A program made the position numbers and the translations under genes. From positions 930,001-994,000 of the forward strand of contig CP158568.1 of the NCBI GenBank assembly GCA_040269895.1: DNA of 64,000 bases, written 5' to 3'. Positions 37,090 through 46,066 of this stretch are shown here, piece by piece (the first letter of the stretch is position 1; each line of letters starts with the position of its first letter). This DNA comes from Ancalomicrobiaceae bacterium S20 (GTDB lineage Bacteria > Pseudomonadota > Alphaproteobacteria > Rhizobiales > Ancalomicrobiaceae). The notes under the pieces are model-generated. The model was not told where the DNA came from and did no database searches. It saw only the letters and a program-made list of their open reading frames with translations.

Positions 37090-37929
37090 ATGAACCTTCT
37101 GCAACGCCGTACCCTCCACGACACGATCATGAAGTCCGTCGCCTCGACGCTGGCGGTCTTCGTCCTCGTGCTGCTCGCCTGGATCCTGTGGACGCTGTTC
37201 ATCCGCGGCTTCTCGGCGCTGTCCCTGTCGGTCTTCACGATGCCGACCCTGCCGCCGGGCAAGGGCGGTGGCCTCGCCAACGCGATCGTCGGCACGCTCG
37301 TGCAGGTCGGCATCGCGGTCGTGATCGCCGCGCCGCTCGGCGTGCTCGCCGGTACCTATCTCGCCGAGATGGGCGAGAAGAGCCGGGTCGCGGGCGCTGT
37401 GCGCTTCGTCAATGACGTGCTCCTGTCGGCACCGTCGATCCTGATCGGCCTGTTCGTCTACCAGCTCGTCGTCAAACCGTTCGGTGGATTCTCGGCGGCG
37501 GCCGGCTCGATCGCGCTCGCGGTCGTCATCCTGCCGGTGGTCGTTCGCGCCACCGAGGACATGATGCGCCTGGTGCCCTCGGCGCTGCGCGAGGCGGCCT
37601 TCGCGCTCGGCGCCTCGCACTGGATGGTGGTGAGCTCGGTGCTGTGGCGCGCGGCCCGCGCCGGCATCGTCACCGGCGTGCTGCTGGCGATCGCCCGCGC
37701 CGCCGGCGAGACGGCGCCGCTGCTGTTCACCTCGCTCGGCAACCTGTCCTGGTCGTTCGACATGACGAAGCCCATGGCCAGTCTGCCGGTGGCGATCTAT
37801 CAATACGCCGGTAGCCCGTTCGACGAATGGGTCGCGCTCGCCTGGGCCGGCGCCCTCATCATCACTGTCGGCGTTCTCGCGCTGAACATCGTCTCTCGTC
37901 TCGTCCTGTCGGGTGGAAAGAAGGTCTGA
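37090..37929 (+). CDS. pstA: Phosphate ABC transporter permease PstA
   Basis: Inner-membrane permease partner of PstC, 279 aa with about six membrane segments. The EAA loop is REAAFALGASHWMVVSSVLW (about residues 174-193), followed by RAAGETAPLLFTSLG, typical of PstA. It lies 11 bases after pstC and 3 bases before pstB, so translation is likely coupled. Confidence 0.97.
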   Translation: MNLLQRRTLHDTIMKSVASTLAVFVLVLLAWILWTLFIRGFSALSLSVFTMPTLPPGKGGGLANAIVGTLVQVGIAVVIAAPLGVLAGTYLAEMGEKSRVAGAVRFVNDVLLSAPSILIGLFVYQLVVKPFGGFSAAAGSIALAVVILPVVVRATEDMMRLVPSALREAAFALGASHWMVVSSVLWRAARAGIVTGVLLAIARAAGETAPLLFTSLGNLSWSFDMTKPMASLPVAIYQYAGSPFDEWVALAWAGALIITVGVLALNIVSRLVLSGGKKV

Positions 37930-37932
37930 GCC

Positions 37933-38757
37933 ATGAACATCAACAGCGCCGAGATCGGTAAGCTCGCAGCCGCCACGGGACGCGCCGGGCTCGACCCCAA
38001 TGCCGCGCCGAAGATCAAGATCGAGGATCTCGACTTCTACTACGGCGAGAACCACGCCCTGCATAAGATCAACATGGACGTGCCGGATCGGCGCGTGACC
38101 GCGATGATCGGCCCGTCGGGCTGCGGCAAGTCCACGCTGCTGCGCGTTCTGAACCGCATGTACGACCTCTACCCGGGCCAGCGCGCCGTGGGTAAGGTCC
38201 TGCTCGACGGCGAGAACCTGGTCGACGCCAAGGCCAAGCCGACCGTGGTGCGCACCCGTGTCGGCATGGTGTTCCAGAAGCCGACGCCGTTCCCGATGTC
38301 GATCTACGACAACATCGCCTATGGCATTCGCCTGCACGAGCGTCTGTCGAAGGCCGACATGGAAGCGCGCATCGAGTGGTGCCTGACCAAGGCCGCGCTA
38401 TGGAACGAGGTCAAGGACCGGCTGCACGCCTCGGCGCTCGGCCTGTCCGGCGGCCAGCAGCAGCGCCTCTGCATCGCCCGCACGATCGCGGTGAAGCCGG
38501 AAGTGATCCTGCTCGACGAGCCGACCTCGGCGCTCGACCCGATCTCGACCGCGCGCATCGAGGAGCTCGTCGACGAGCTCAAGAGCGAGTTCACGATCGT
38601 GATCGTGACCCACAACATGCAGCAGGCGGCGCGCTGTTCCGACCAGACCGCCTTCTTCCTGCTCGGCAAGCTGATCGAATACGGGCCGACCAACGACATC
38701 TTCGTTTCGCCCAAGAATCAGAAGACACAGGACTACGTGACCGGCCGCTTCGGCTGA
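37933..38757 (+). CDS. pstB: Phosphate ABC transporter ATP-binding protein PstB
   Basis: ATPase of the phosphate importer, cytoplasmic face, 274 aa. Walker A is GPSGCGKST (about residues 59-67), the ABC signature [16 protein letters not shown] (about 172-187) and Walker [14 protein letters not shown]. It is the last gene of the operon; the phoU gene that usually follows is absent and a hairpin at 38789-38816 comes next. Confidence 0.98.
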   Translation: MNINSAEIGKLAAATGRAGLDPNAAPKIKIEDLDFYYGENHALHKINMDVPDRRVTAMIGPSGCGKSTLLRVLNRMYDLYPGQRAVGKVLLDGENLVDAKAKPTVVRTRVGMVFQKPTPFPMSIYDNIAYGIRLHERLSKADMEARIEWCLTKAALWNEVKDRLHASALGLSGGQQQRLCIARTIAVKPEVILLDEPTSALDPISTARIEELVDELKSEFTIVIVTHNMQQAARCSDQTAFFLLGKLIEYGPTNDIFVSPKNQKTQDYVTGRFG

Positions 38758-38788
38758 TCGGCTCGCGGGACGCATCCTCCGACAATGG

Positions 38789-38824
38789 GACCGCCCCGGC
38801 TCGGCCGTGGGCGGTCTTCGTTTG
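38789..38824 (+). terminator. Probable terminator after pstB
   Basis: Stem GACCGCCC (38789-38796), 12-base loop, GGGCGGTC (38809-38816), followed by TTCGTTTG. It is weaker than other terminators in the window because of the long loop. Confidence 0.55.
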
Positions 38825-38965
38825 TCAATCGCCGTTTCGTCAACTTTTCGGGAGCGGCATGTGAAGTCGCTGTTGCAGCGGCGCCTGCGCTCAGGCACTG
38901 TCGAGCTGACGACACTGTCAGCCAACCGCCGAAAGAGCGGGGCGCCGGGAGAGAGAGATCAGGCC

Positions 38966-39420
38966 ATGAACAAGGCCAACTTCGTCTATGCGGCGATCAT
39001 CGGCGCGCTGTTCGCGCTCGAGGTCGCCTATGTCGCCCAGCAGTGGGCGCCGCGATCCCCTGAAGCCGCCGTCGCGGGCACGCCCGCGACCGAGCCGCCG
39101 CCCGTCGCCGATGCGGCCGCCCCGCTGGCGCCGCGGCTCAGGCGGCCGCCGACGTGCAGCCGCCCGCGGCCGAGCCGCAGGCTCCGGCACCGGTGGTCGC
39201 GCTGTCGCCGAGCTCGGCGCCGTCCGGCCCGCAGGGGCGGGACGTCGACTCCAAGCTGGTCGATGCCCTGATCTCGCGCTACCAGGAGACGGTGTCGCTG
39301 GCCGAGATCGTCAAGCTCAAGGGATCGAATCCCGAGCTGCGGCGCCTCGCGGACGGTGTCATCGAATCGCGCAAGCGCGATCTCGCCTCGCTGCAGAAGT
39401 TCCGCGCCGTCGGCAACTGA
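38966..39420 (+). pseudogene. Membrane-anchored DUF305-like helical protein, single-base frameshift
   Basis: The ATG at 38966 (after GGAGAGAG) begins an N-terminal membrane anchor (NFVYAAIIGALFALEVAYVA) and a Pro/Ala-rich linker in one frame. From about 39121 the continuation (PAAEPQAPAPVV, then SKLVDALISRYQETVSLAEI and RRLADGVIESRKRDLASLQK) is in another frame. Adding one C to the CCCC at 39120-39123 joins them into a protein of about 151 residues. The C-terminal helices resemble DUF305/DUF4142-type metal-associated domains, but the usual paired His is replaced by Arg-Tyr. Function is unknown. Confidence 0.55.
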
Positions 39421-39651
39421 TCGCCGCACCGATCCGTCCGATTGCCGACCGAGCCTCCGTGGCGCATTGCGGCCGGCGGCGGTATGCGATTTCGTGCGCT
39501 ATCGGCCGCGGCGTGAGGCACGGGCCGTCGGGGCGTCGCCCGCCTTGACGGTCGCAAGCCGTCCTTCGGCATGATAGGAACGCCGGGTCTCGACCGGAGA
39601 CCTCGCGGCAAGCGCGTCGGGCGGCCATCCGATGGCGGGCCCGGCGTCGGG

Positions 39652-40353
39652 ATGCCGACGCCCCAACCTGTCAGTCCGGAACGCCGCGTGGATCCTCATC
39701 TCGTCCTGTTCGATGTCGACGGCACGCTGGTCGACAGCCAGCACATGATCGTCACCGCCATGACGCGCGCCTTCGCCGCGCACGGGCTCGCGGCGCCCGG
39801 CCGCGATGCGGTGCTCGGGATCGTCGGCCTGTCGATCGCCGAGGCGATCCGGGCGCTCGCGCCGGCCGAGGCGCCGCATGCGGGCCTCGCCGACGCCTAC
39901 AAGAACGCCTTCCATGCACTGCGGATGGCTCCCGACCACCACGAGCCGCTGTTTCCGGGCGCCGCCGCCTGCCTCGATGCGCTCTCGGCGCGGCCGGACG
40001 TGCTGCTCGGCGTGGCCACGGGCAAGTCGAAGCGCGGGGTCGCCGCGATCGTGGATCTGCACGGGCTGCATGGGCGTTTCGTGACCGTGCAGACCGCCGA
40101 CGACCACCCGTCGAAGCCGCATCCCTCGATGGTGATGCGCGCGCTGGCCGAGACCGGTGTCCCGGCGACGCGGACCGTCATCGTGGGGGACTCCAGCTAC
40201 GACATGCTGATGGCGCGCGCGGCCGGCATCCTGGCGATCGGGGTCGGCTGGGGCTATCAGGATCCGGCGGCGCTCCGCAACGCCGGCGCGCATGCGGTGG
40301 TCGAGACCTATGAGGAGGTCGCGCCGACGATCGCGCGGCTGTTCGGTTGGTGA
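39652..40353 (+). CDS. HAD-superfamily hydrolase, subfamily IA
   Basis: Predicted phosphatase of the phosphoglycolate-phosphatase group, 233 aa. Motif I is LFDVDGTLVDS, motif II LLGVATGKSK, the motif III Lys lies in HPSKPHPSM, and motif IV is VIVGDSSYDMLMA. Start ATG 39652 is chosen; a GTG at 39688 immediately before the first motif is a reasonable alternative. It lies 5 bases before the ATP12 gene, an association I know from other alphaproteobacteria. The substrate cannot be told. Confidence 0.9.
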   Translation: MPTPQPVSPERRVDPHLVLFDVDGTLVDSQHMIVTAMTRAFAAHGLAAPGRDAVLGIVGLSIAEAIRALAPAEAPHAGLADAYKNAFHALRMAPDHHEPLFPGAAACLDALSARPDVLLGVATGKSKRGVAAIVDLHGLHGRFVTVQTADDHPSKPHPSMVMRALAETGVPATRTVIVGDSSYDMLMARAAGILAIGVGWGYQDPAALRNAGAHAVVETYEEVAPTIARLFGW

Positions 40354-40358
40354 GAGAC

Positions 40359-41162
40359 ATGTCCGATCCGAGAGATTTCTTCTCCCTCGACGTGGGCGAC
40401 GGGCCCGAGGGGGGCGAGGCCGACCCGATCCGGCGGGCGAAGAACCTGGCCAAGCGCGATCTGCCGAAGCGCTTCTACAAGGACGTTGCGGTCGAGACGG
40501 TCGATGGTGGTTTCCGCGTGACGCTCGACGGCCGGGCGATGAAGACACCGGCGAAACGGCCGCTCGTCGTGCCGACCGCGGCGCTCGCGGACGTCATCGC
40601 GGCCGAGTGGCGCGGGCAGGGGAGCGAGATCGATCCGGGCACCATGCCGGTGACGCGTCTCGCCAACTCGGTGGTCGACGGCGTCGTCGACCGGATGGTC
40701 GAGGTCGCGGAGGACGCCGCGAAATATGCCGGCACGGACCTGATCTGCTACCGCGCCGAGCAGCCCGAGCGGCTGGTCGAACGGCAGACGGCGCTGTGGG
40801 ATCCGATCCTCGACTGGGCCGAGGAGGCGCTCGGCGCGCGCTTCCTGGTCGCCGACGGCGTCATCCATGTGGCGCAGGATGCCGAGGCGTTGATGGCGGT
40901 GCGCAAGGCCTTCGGCGCCTACGGGCCCTGGGCGCTGGCGGGCCTGCACACGGTCACGACACTGACCGGCTCGGCGCTGGTCGCGCTGGCGCTGGCGCGC
41001 GGCCGGCTCGATGCCGATGCGGCCTGGGAGGCCGCCCACGTCGACGAGCACTGGAGCTTCGAAGTCTGGGGTCGCGACGCGGAGGCCGAGGCGCGGCTGG
41101 CACATCGCCGGACGGAGTTCGACGCGGCGGTCTCCTTCCTGGCGGTCGATCGGCGCGTCTGA
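40359..41162 (+). CDS. ATP12-family F1-ATPase assembly chaperone
   Basis: Chaperone for the F1 alpha subunit, shared by alphaproteobacteria and mitochondria, 267 aa. The ATG at 40359 (MSDPRDFFSLDVGD) has GAGAGA close upstream. Conserved stretches are KRFYKDVAVE, VTLDGRAMKTPAKRPLVVPT, RLANSVVDGV and DLICYRAEQPERLVERQ, and the C-terminal DEHWSFEVWGRDAEAEARL is diagnostic. The gene follows the HAD hydrolase by 5 bases, probably in one transcript. Confidence 0.95.
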   Translation: MSDPRDFFSLDVGDGPEGGEADPIRRAKNLAKRDLPKRFYKDVAVETVDGGFRVTLDGRAMKTPAKRPLVVPTAALADVIAAEWRGQGSEIDPGTMPVTRLANSVVDGVVDRMVEVAEDAAKYAGTDLICYRAEQPERLVERQTALWDPILDWAEEALGARFLVADGVIHVAQDAEALMAVRKAFGAYGPWALAGLHTVTTLTGSALVALALARGRLDADAAWEAAHVDEHWSFEVWGRDAEAEARLAHRRTEFDAAVSFLAVDRRV

Positions 41163-41292
41163 TCGCGACCGCACAAAATTCCCCGAATCGAAAGCCCTGT
41201 TGCCAACGGCACACGCAGCCTACCGCAGGTGCGTCATTTTCGCCCCGACTGGCCGAGGTCGCCGGGGTCCGGCCGAGGCGTTGGGGTGAGGT

Positions 41293-41766
41293 ATGGCGGT
41301 TTCGACGGAGGAGCGTGCGCAGATCGACCGGTTGATCGATGACTATGGTCGTTACGCCGGCCTGCCGGGCCTCGCCTTCGAGGACGGGTTGTTCGCGCTG
41401 AGCTTCGACGACGTCGAGATCACGGTCTCGCTCGAAGAGGGCGGGACCAAGCTGATCCTGCGCTCGCCCCTCGACATGACCGGCATCCGCACCGATGCGC
41501 GCTTCGTCGCGGCGGTGCTGATGGCGAACGTCGCCTCGATGCTGCATGGCAGCGGCGTGATGGGCATCGACGAGGACGTCGGCGCCTGGGTCTGGATCGA
41601 CCACGCCGATCCGCGCGGCCTCACGGCCGAGACACTGCACAGCCGCCTGCTCGAGGCGGTCAAGGCGATCCGGTTCTGGCGCGGCAGGCTGCCGACCCTG
41701 ATCGCACCGGAGGCCGCAAAGGCCGAGCCGGCCGACGATTTCAATTTCACGATTATCCGCGGCTGA
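41293..41766 (+). CDS. CesT-like type III secretion chaperone
   Basis: Small acidic protein of 157 aa with the class I secretion-chaperone pattern. An N-terminal helix (TEERAQIDRLIDDYGRYAGL) is followed by beta strands (FEDGLFALSFDDVEITVSLE), a second helix with LMANVASMLHGSGVMGIDED, strands (GAWVWID) and a C-terminal helix ending in AIRFWRGRL. The start ATG 41293 has GGGGTGAGG upstream. The next gene starts 21 bases downstream and encodes a large hydrophilic protein, the usual chaperone-effector layout. YbjN-type proteins share this fold and are the main alternative. No secretion apparatus genes are present in the window. Confidence 0.65.
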   Translation: MAVSTEERAQIDRLIDDYGRYAGLPGLAFEDGLFALSFDDVEITVSLEEGGTKLILRSPLDMTGIRTDARFVAAVLMANVASMLHGSGVMGIDEDVGAWVWIDHADPRGLTAETLHSRLLEAVKAIRFWRGRLPTLIAPEAAKAEPADDFNFTIIRG

Positions 41767-41787
41767 GGCCAACAACGGGGGGGCGCC

Positions 41788-42696
41788 ATGTCTGCATCGT
41801 CGATCTCGAATTCGAGTATTGCCCGGATCTTCGATCAGAACACCATTTCGGGACTGGTCGGCCTCAGCAAGAGCGAAGACGGCGGCCTGATCGCCAAGAG
41901 CGACAGCCACGTCGGGTTGGCGCGGGTCAAGAGCTTCTTCTCGTCGTCGGTTCGCGATGAGAACAAGCAGATCAAGAGCGACTTCCTCAACGCCCCCGGC
42001 AAGGAGTTCGGTCTCAACGGCTTCGACATGATCGCGCTCAAGAGCGAGATCAAGGCCGACAAGGGTACGCCGCTGACCATGGAGACCGCCAAGCTGGCGA
42101 TCGCCCATGCCATGAAGATGCAGGAGAATGCCGAGAACCTGGCGCTGAGCCTCGATGACTCGAAATTCGATTCCACGCAGGTTCTCGGCGACGACGTGAC
42201 CGCCTATGTCCCCGAATACAAGGGCGGCGGGCTGCATCTGACCGAATCCGAGCAGCGGAAGGTCGACCAAATCGTCAACGAGGCGATCTTGTCAGTCGAA
42301 ACCGATCACGACTTTTCGCAGACCGGCGGCGTCCAGAGCCGCGAGTCCGAGGACATCTTCTCCGTGATCAGCCGTGACATCGAGGAGCAGGAGAAGCCCT
42401 CGCTCGAAACCATGTCGAAGGAGAACGCGTCGATCGACGACATCCAGACGATGTGGCACGAGCATGGATCGATCTCGTCGACCATGTCGGACATCCTGAA
42501 CAAGCTCGACTCGGAAAATGGCAAGCACGACCTGTCGTCGCGCGTCGGGCAGTACGGGGACGAGGATCTGCACAAGACCGCGGTCGCGCGCGAAAAGGTC
42601 GTGAAGAACGAGACCAAGCCGACAGAAACCGACAACGGCATGTCGATCCTGCAGGAACTCGGCTGGGACAAGATCGCGCGCGGCGACAAGAACTGA
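41788..42696 (+). CDS. Unrecognised hydrophilic protein, candidate secreted effector
   Basis: 302 aa; I do not recognise a domain. There is no Sec signal peptide or membrane segment. The N-terminus is rich in Ser, Asn and Ile (MSASSISNSSIARIFDQNTI), as seen in type III secretion signals. The body is charged and mostly helical in pattern, with a Ser/Glu-rich middle (about 150-230) and a Lys-rich C-terminus ending LGWDKIARGDKN. Two sampled 60-base stretches (41821-41880, 42361-42420) count 35 G+C each (58%), against 45 of 60 in a pccB stretch, suggesting transfer or relaxed composition. It follows the CesT-like gene by 21 bases. The secretion role is inference. Confidence 0.6.
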   Translation: MSASSISNSSIARIFDQNTISGLVGLSKSEDGGLIAKSDSHVGLARVKSFFSSSVRDENKQIKSDFLNAPGKEFGLNGFDMIALKSEIKADKGTPLTMETAKLAIAHAMKMQENAENLALSLDDSKFDSTQVLGDDVTAYVPEYKGGGLHLTESEQRKVDQIVNEAILSVETDHDFSQTGGVQSRESEDIFSVISRDIEEQEKPSLETMSKENASIDDIQTMWHEHGSISSTMSDILNKLDSENGKHDLSSRVGQYGDEDLHKTAVAREKVVKNETKPTETDNGMSILQELGWDKIARGDKN

Positions 42697-42826
42697 GCGT
42701 CGGCGGTGTGGATGGCGCTCGGAATTTTCCGTCGCCGGCGCGGGCGCCCGTCGACAGCGCCCACGGCTCGGCTAGGCTGAGGCGGCGGCCCGGAAGAGGC
42801 CGTCTGTCCGAGAGGAGCCCGACCGC

Positions 42827-43636
42827 ATGTTCGCGTCCATCCCCCGCCGTGTCCGCACCCTCGCCCTTGCCGCCGGCCTCGCGGTCGCGGTGTCCGCGCC
42901 GCTGGCCGCTCCCACCGTCGCCGCCGAAGCCTCGCGGCTCGACGAGATCGTCTCGCGCGGCGTGCTGCGCGTCGGCACGACCGGCGACTACCGGCCCTTC
43001 ACCTATCTGAACAAGGAGACCGGCCAGTACGAGGGCTATGACATCGACATGGCCAATGCGCTGGCGACCGCGCTCGGCGTCAAGCTCGAGCTGGTCGGCA
43101 CCTCCTGGCCGACGCTCGCCAAGGACTTCGAGGCCGACAAGTTCGACGTTGCCATGGGCGGCGTCTCGATCACGCTCGACCGGCAGAAGAAGGGCCTGTT
43201 CACGATCCCGATCATGCGGGAAGGCAAGACGCCGATCGTGCGTTGCGGCGATGTCGCGAAGTTCCAGACCGTCGCCGACATCGACAAGCCAGGCGTGCGC
43301 GTGATCGTCAATCCGGGCGGCACCAACGAGCGCTTCGACCGGGCGAACTTCAAGACGGCCGAGATCAAGGTGCATCCGAACAACGTCGAGGTGTTCGACG
43401 AGGTCGCCAAGGGCAACGCCGACGTCATGATCACCGACGCGTCCGAGACGCTGTTCCAGCAGAAGCTGCATCCCGGCGTGCTCTGCGCGGTGCATCCCGA
43501 CAAGCCGTTCGACTTCGCCGAGAAGGGCTACTGGCTGCAGCGCGACGGCGCGTTGAAGGCTTTCGTCGACCAGTGGCTGCACATCTCGGGCGAGACCGGC
43601 GCGACCGCAAAGGTCTACGCCAAGTGGTTCAACTGA
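42827..43636 (+). CDS. PheC-like periplasmic protein (cyclohexadienyl dehydratase or amino-acid-binding protein)
   Basis: Periplasmic protein of the solute-binding type 3 fold, 269 aa, with a signal peptide of about 33 residues (LALAAGLAVAVSAPLAAPT). The mature part closely follows cyclohexadienyl (arogenate) dehydratase of Pseudomonas: LDEIVSRGVLRVGTTGDYRP, FDVAMGGVSITLDRQKKGLF, VNPGGTNERFDR with the acidic residue after GTN, and CAVHPDKPFDFAEKGYWLQR. If it is PheC, it makes phenylalanine or phenylpyruvate in the periplasm. No permease or ATPase gene is adjacent, which favours an enzyme over a transporter component. Confidence 0.8.
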   Translation: MFASIPRRVRTLALAAGLAVAVSAPLAAPTVAAEASRLDEIVSRGVLRVGTTGDYRPFTYLNKETGQYEGYDIDMANALATALGVKLELVGTSWPTLAKDFEADKFDVAMGGVSITLDRQKKGLFTIPIMREGKTPIVRCGDVAKFQTVADIDKPGVRVIVNPGGTNERFDRANFKTAEIKVHPNNVEVFDEVAKGNADVMITDASETLFQQKLHPGVLCAVHPDKPFDFAEKGYWLQRDGALKAFVDQWLHISGETGATAKVYAKWFN

Positions 43637-43660
43637 GCGGCAAGACGGTCTGATGACACG

Positions 43661-43686
43661 AGCCGCGCCGCTCGGCGGGCGCGGCT
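43661..43686 (+). terminator. GC hairpin after the PheC-like gene
   Basis: Stem AGCCGCGCC (43661-43669), 8-base loop, GGCGCGGCT (43678-43686), 25 bases after the stop. No T-run follows, so it is only a possible terminator. Confidence 0.35.
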
Positions 43687-43920
43687 CCCCCACCGCTCGT
43701 GCGGCGCGAGGGCGGGGCGGGCGGCGTTGCCGTGTGCGGCGGCGGGGCGAGGGCGATCCGGCTGCCGATCAGCCCCGCCATCGGCCGAGGGCCGCCCCCG
43801 CGACCGAAAGCCTCCGCCCTTCGCCCTTCGGCTCACTTTGCCGGCATTCCGGTGCGTGGTAATTGCTGCGCCACTTGGTGCAGCTGGTTGCACGATCTGA
43901 CGGATACGAACGGGCCTTCC

Positions 43921-45453
43921 ATGAAAGAGATCCTCGCGGAACTGAAGCGTCGGCGCGAGCAGGCGCGCGACGGCGGCGGCAAGAAGCGCATCGAGGCCCA
44001 GCACGCCCGCGGCAAGCTCACGGCGCGTGAGCGCATCGAGTGCCTGCTCGACGACCGGTCGTTCGAGGAGATCGACATCTATGTCGAGCACCGCTGCAAC
44101 GACTTCGGCATGGGCGAGACCAAGATCCCCGGCGACGGCGTGGTGATCGGCTCCGGCACCATCAACGGCCGCATCGTCTATGTCTTCGCCAAGGATTTCA
44201 CCGTGTTCGGCGGCTCGCTCTCCGAGACCCACGCGGCGAAGATGGTCAAGCTGCAGGACATGGCGCTGAAGAACCGCGCGCCGATCATCGGCCTGTTCGA
44301 TGCCGGCGGCGCGCGCATCCAGGAGGGCGTGGCGGCGCTCGGCGGCTATGGCGAGGTGTTCCAGAGGAACGTGCTCGCCTCCGGCGTGATCCCGCAGATC
44401 TCGGTGATCATGGGTCCCTGCGCGGGCGGCGACGTCTATTCGCCGGCGATGACCGACTTCATCTTCATGGTCCGCGACACGTCCTACATGTTCGTGACCG
44501 GCCCGGACGTCGTGAAGACCGTGACGAACGAGATCGTCACCTCGGAGGAGCTCGGCGGCGCTTCGGTGCATACGACCAAGTCCTCGGTGGCCGACGGCGC
44601 GTTCGAGAACGACGTCGAGGCGCTCTTGCAGATGCGCCGGCTGATCGACTTCCTGCCGTCGAACAACAAGGCGGCGCTCCCCGAGATCCCGAGCCACGAC
44701 GATCCGGACCGGGTCGACGCCTCGCTCGACAGTCTGGTGCCGGACAATCCGAACAAGCCCTACGACATGAAGGAGCTGATCCTGAAGGTCGTCGACGAGG
44801 GCGACTTCTTCGAGGTCCAGGGCAATCACGCCAAGAACATCCTCGTCGGCTTCGCCCGTATGGAGGGCCGCACGGTCGGCATCGTCGCCAATCAGCCGAT
44901 GGTGCTCGCCGGCGTGCTCGACATCGACGCCTCGAAGAAGGCGGCGCGGTTCGTGCGCTTCTGCGACTGTTTCAACATCCCGGTCGTGACCTTCGTCGAT
45001 GTGCCGGGCTTCCTGCCGGGCACGGCGCAGGAATACGGCGGCCTGATCAAGCACGGCGCCAAGCTCCTGTTCGCCTATGCCGAGGCGACGGTGCCGAAGA
45101 TCACGGTGATCACGCGCAAGGCCTATGGCGGCGCCTATGACGTGATGAGCTCCAAGCACCTGCGCGGCGACTTCAACTACGCCTGGCCGACCGCCGAAAT
45201 CGCGGTGATGGGCGCCAAGGGCGCGGTCGAGATCCTGTACCGCTCCGAGCTCGGCGATCCGGAGAAGATCGCGGCGCGCACCAAGGAGTACCAGGACCGC
45301 TTCGCCAACCCGTTCGTGGCGGCGGAGCGCGGCTATATCGACGACGTGATCATGCCGCACTCGACCCGCTCGCGCATCAATCGCGCGCTGCGGCTCCTGC
45401 GCGACAAGCAGCTCGAGAACCCCTGGAAGAAGCACGACAACATCCCGCTCTGA
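43921..45453 (+). CDS. pccB: Propionyl-CoA carboxylase beta subunit (carboxyltransferase)
   Basis: Carboxyltransferase subunit that moves CO2 from biotin to propionyl-CoA, giving methylmalonyl-CoA, 510 aa. The ATG at 43921 gives [20 protein letters not shown]; the upstream open frame is not family-like. Conserved stretches are [33 protein letters not shown] and [20 protein letters not shown] with its oxyanion-hole glycines. It ends with the Lys-rich tail typical of PccB. The alpha subunit gene is 1.1 kb downstream; the two are separated by a terminator and two small genes. Confidence 0.96.
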   Translation: MKEILAELKRRREQARDGGGKKRIEAQHARGKLTARERIECLLDDRSFEEIDIYVEHRCNDFGMGETKIPGDGVVIGSGTINGRIVYVFAKDFTVFGGSLSETHAAKMVKLQDMALKNRAPIIGLFDAGGARIQEGVAALGGYGEVFQRNVLASGVIPQISVIMGPCAGGDVYSPAMTDFIFMVRDTSYMFVTGPDVVKTVTNEIVTSEELGGASVHTTKSSVADGAFENDVEALLQMRRLIDFLPSNNKAALPEIPSHDDPDRVDASLDSLVPDNPNKPYDMKELILKVVDEGDFFEVQGNHAKNILVGFARMEGRTVGIVANQPMVLAGVLDIDASKKAARFVRFCDCFNIPVVTFVDVPGFLPGTAQEYGGLIKHGAKLLFAYAEATVPKITVITRKAYGGAYDVMSSKHLRGDFNYAWPTAEIAVMGAKGAVEILYRSELGDPEKIAARTKEYQDRFANPFVAAERGYIDDVIMPHSTRSRINRALRLLRDKQLENPWKKHDNIPL

Positions 45454-45485
45454 GCGGGGCGCGTCGCCTCACGACAACCGATCCG

Positions 45486-45517
45486 AACGCCGGGCCTCGT
45501 GCCCGGCGTTTTGCGTT
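45486..45517 (+). terminator. Rho-independent terminator after pccB
   Basis: Perfect 10-bp stem AACGCCGGGC (45486-45495), loop CTCGT, GCCCGGCGTT (45501-45510), then TTGCGTTT. It suggests pccB is not simply co-transcribed with pccA. Confidence 0.8.
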
Positions 45518-45682
45518 TCCGCCTCGGCGATCGGCGGCCGCACGCCGGACGCGTGGGCACGGCGCCTTCACGCCGCTCCGGCGTTGGTCTAAAACGTCCG
45601 GACCGGCGCGGGGCGGCCTATCGGTCACCGTGATCCTCGTCCCGTCTGTTTTTGCTGCCGGATTTCGACAGGAGATATGACG

Positions 45683-46066
45683 ATGGTTGCGAGAACTGGC
45701 GTTTCGAGAATCGGGGCTGCGAGAGCCGACATTTCGCGGGCGGGTCTGTTCGCGGCGTCGCTCGCCGCGGCGCTGCTGATCCCGGCGGTGGCCGAGGCTG
45801 CCTGCTACGAGGACATCGGCTGCACCGATCAGGACGTGTTTCCAGAGGGCTTCCTGATGCGGCGGGCCCAGTGCGACATCCTCTGGGAGATGCGCAATTC
45901 GATCTACAAGGAGCGCGGCTACTGCTTCAAGACGCCGCGCGCGATCCGGCATTTCGGCAATGCCGGCTGCCAGTATGATTCCGAGAACGCCGTGCCGCTG
46001 AGCCGCATCGAGCGCACCAACGCCGCGACGATCAAGCGCGTCGAACAGATGAAGGGCTGCCTGTGA
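45683..46066 (+). CDS. Small exported Cys-rich YARHG-like protein
   Basis: 127 aa. The second ATG (45683) is chosen because AGGAGA lies 7 bases upstream; the ATG at 45677 is too close to it. An unusually long N-region with a five-residue repeat (VARTG VSRIG AARAD ISRAG) is encoded by four 15-base imperfect direct repeats (45686-45745). A signal-peptide core follows (LFAASLAAALLIPAVAEA). The mature domain resembles YARHG: CDILWEMRNSIYKERGYCF. Six Cys suggest disulphides. It overlaps the next gene by 4 bases. Function is unknown. Confidence 0.75.
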   Translation: MVARTGVSRIGAARADISRAGLFAASLAAALLIPAVAEAACYEDIGCTDQDVFPEGFLMRRAQCDILWEMRNSIYKERGYCFKTPRAIRHFGNAGCQYDSENAVPLSRIERTNAATIKRVEQMKGCL

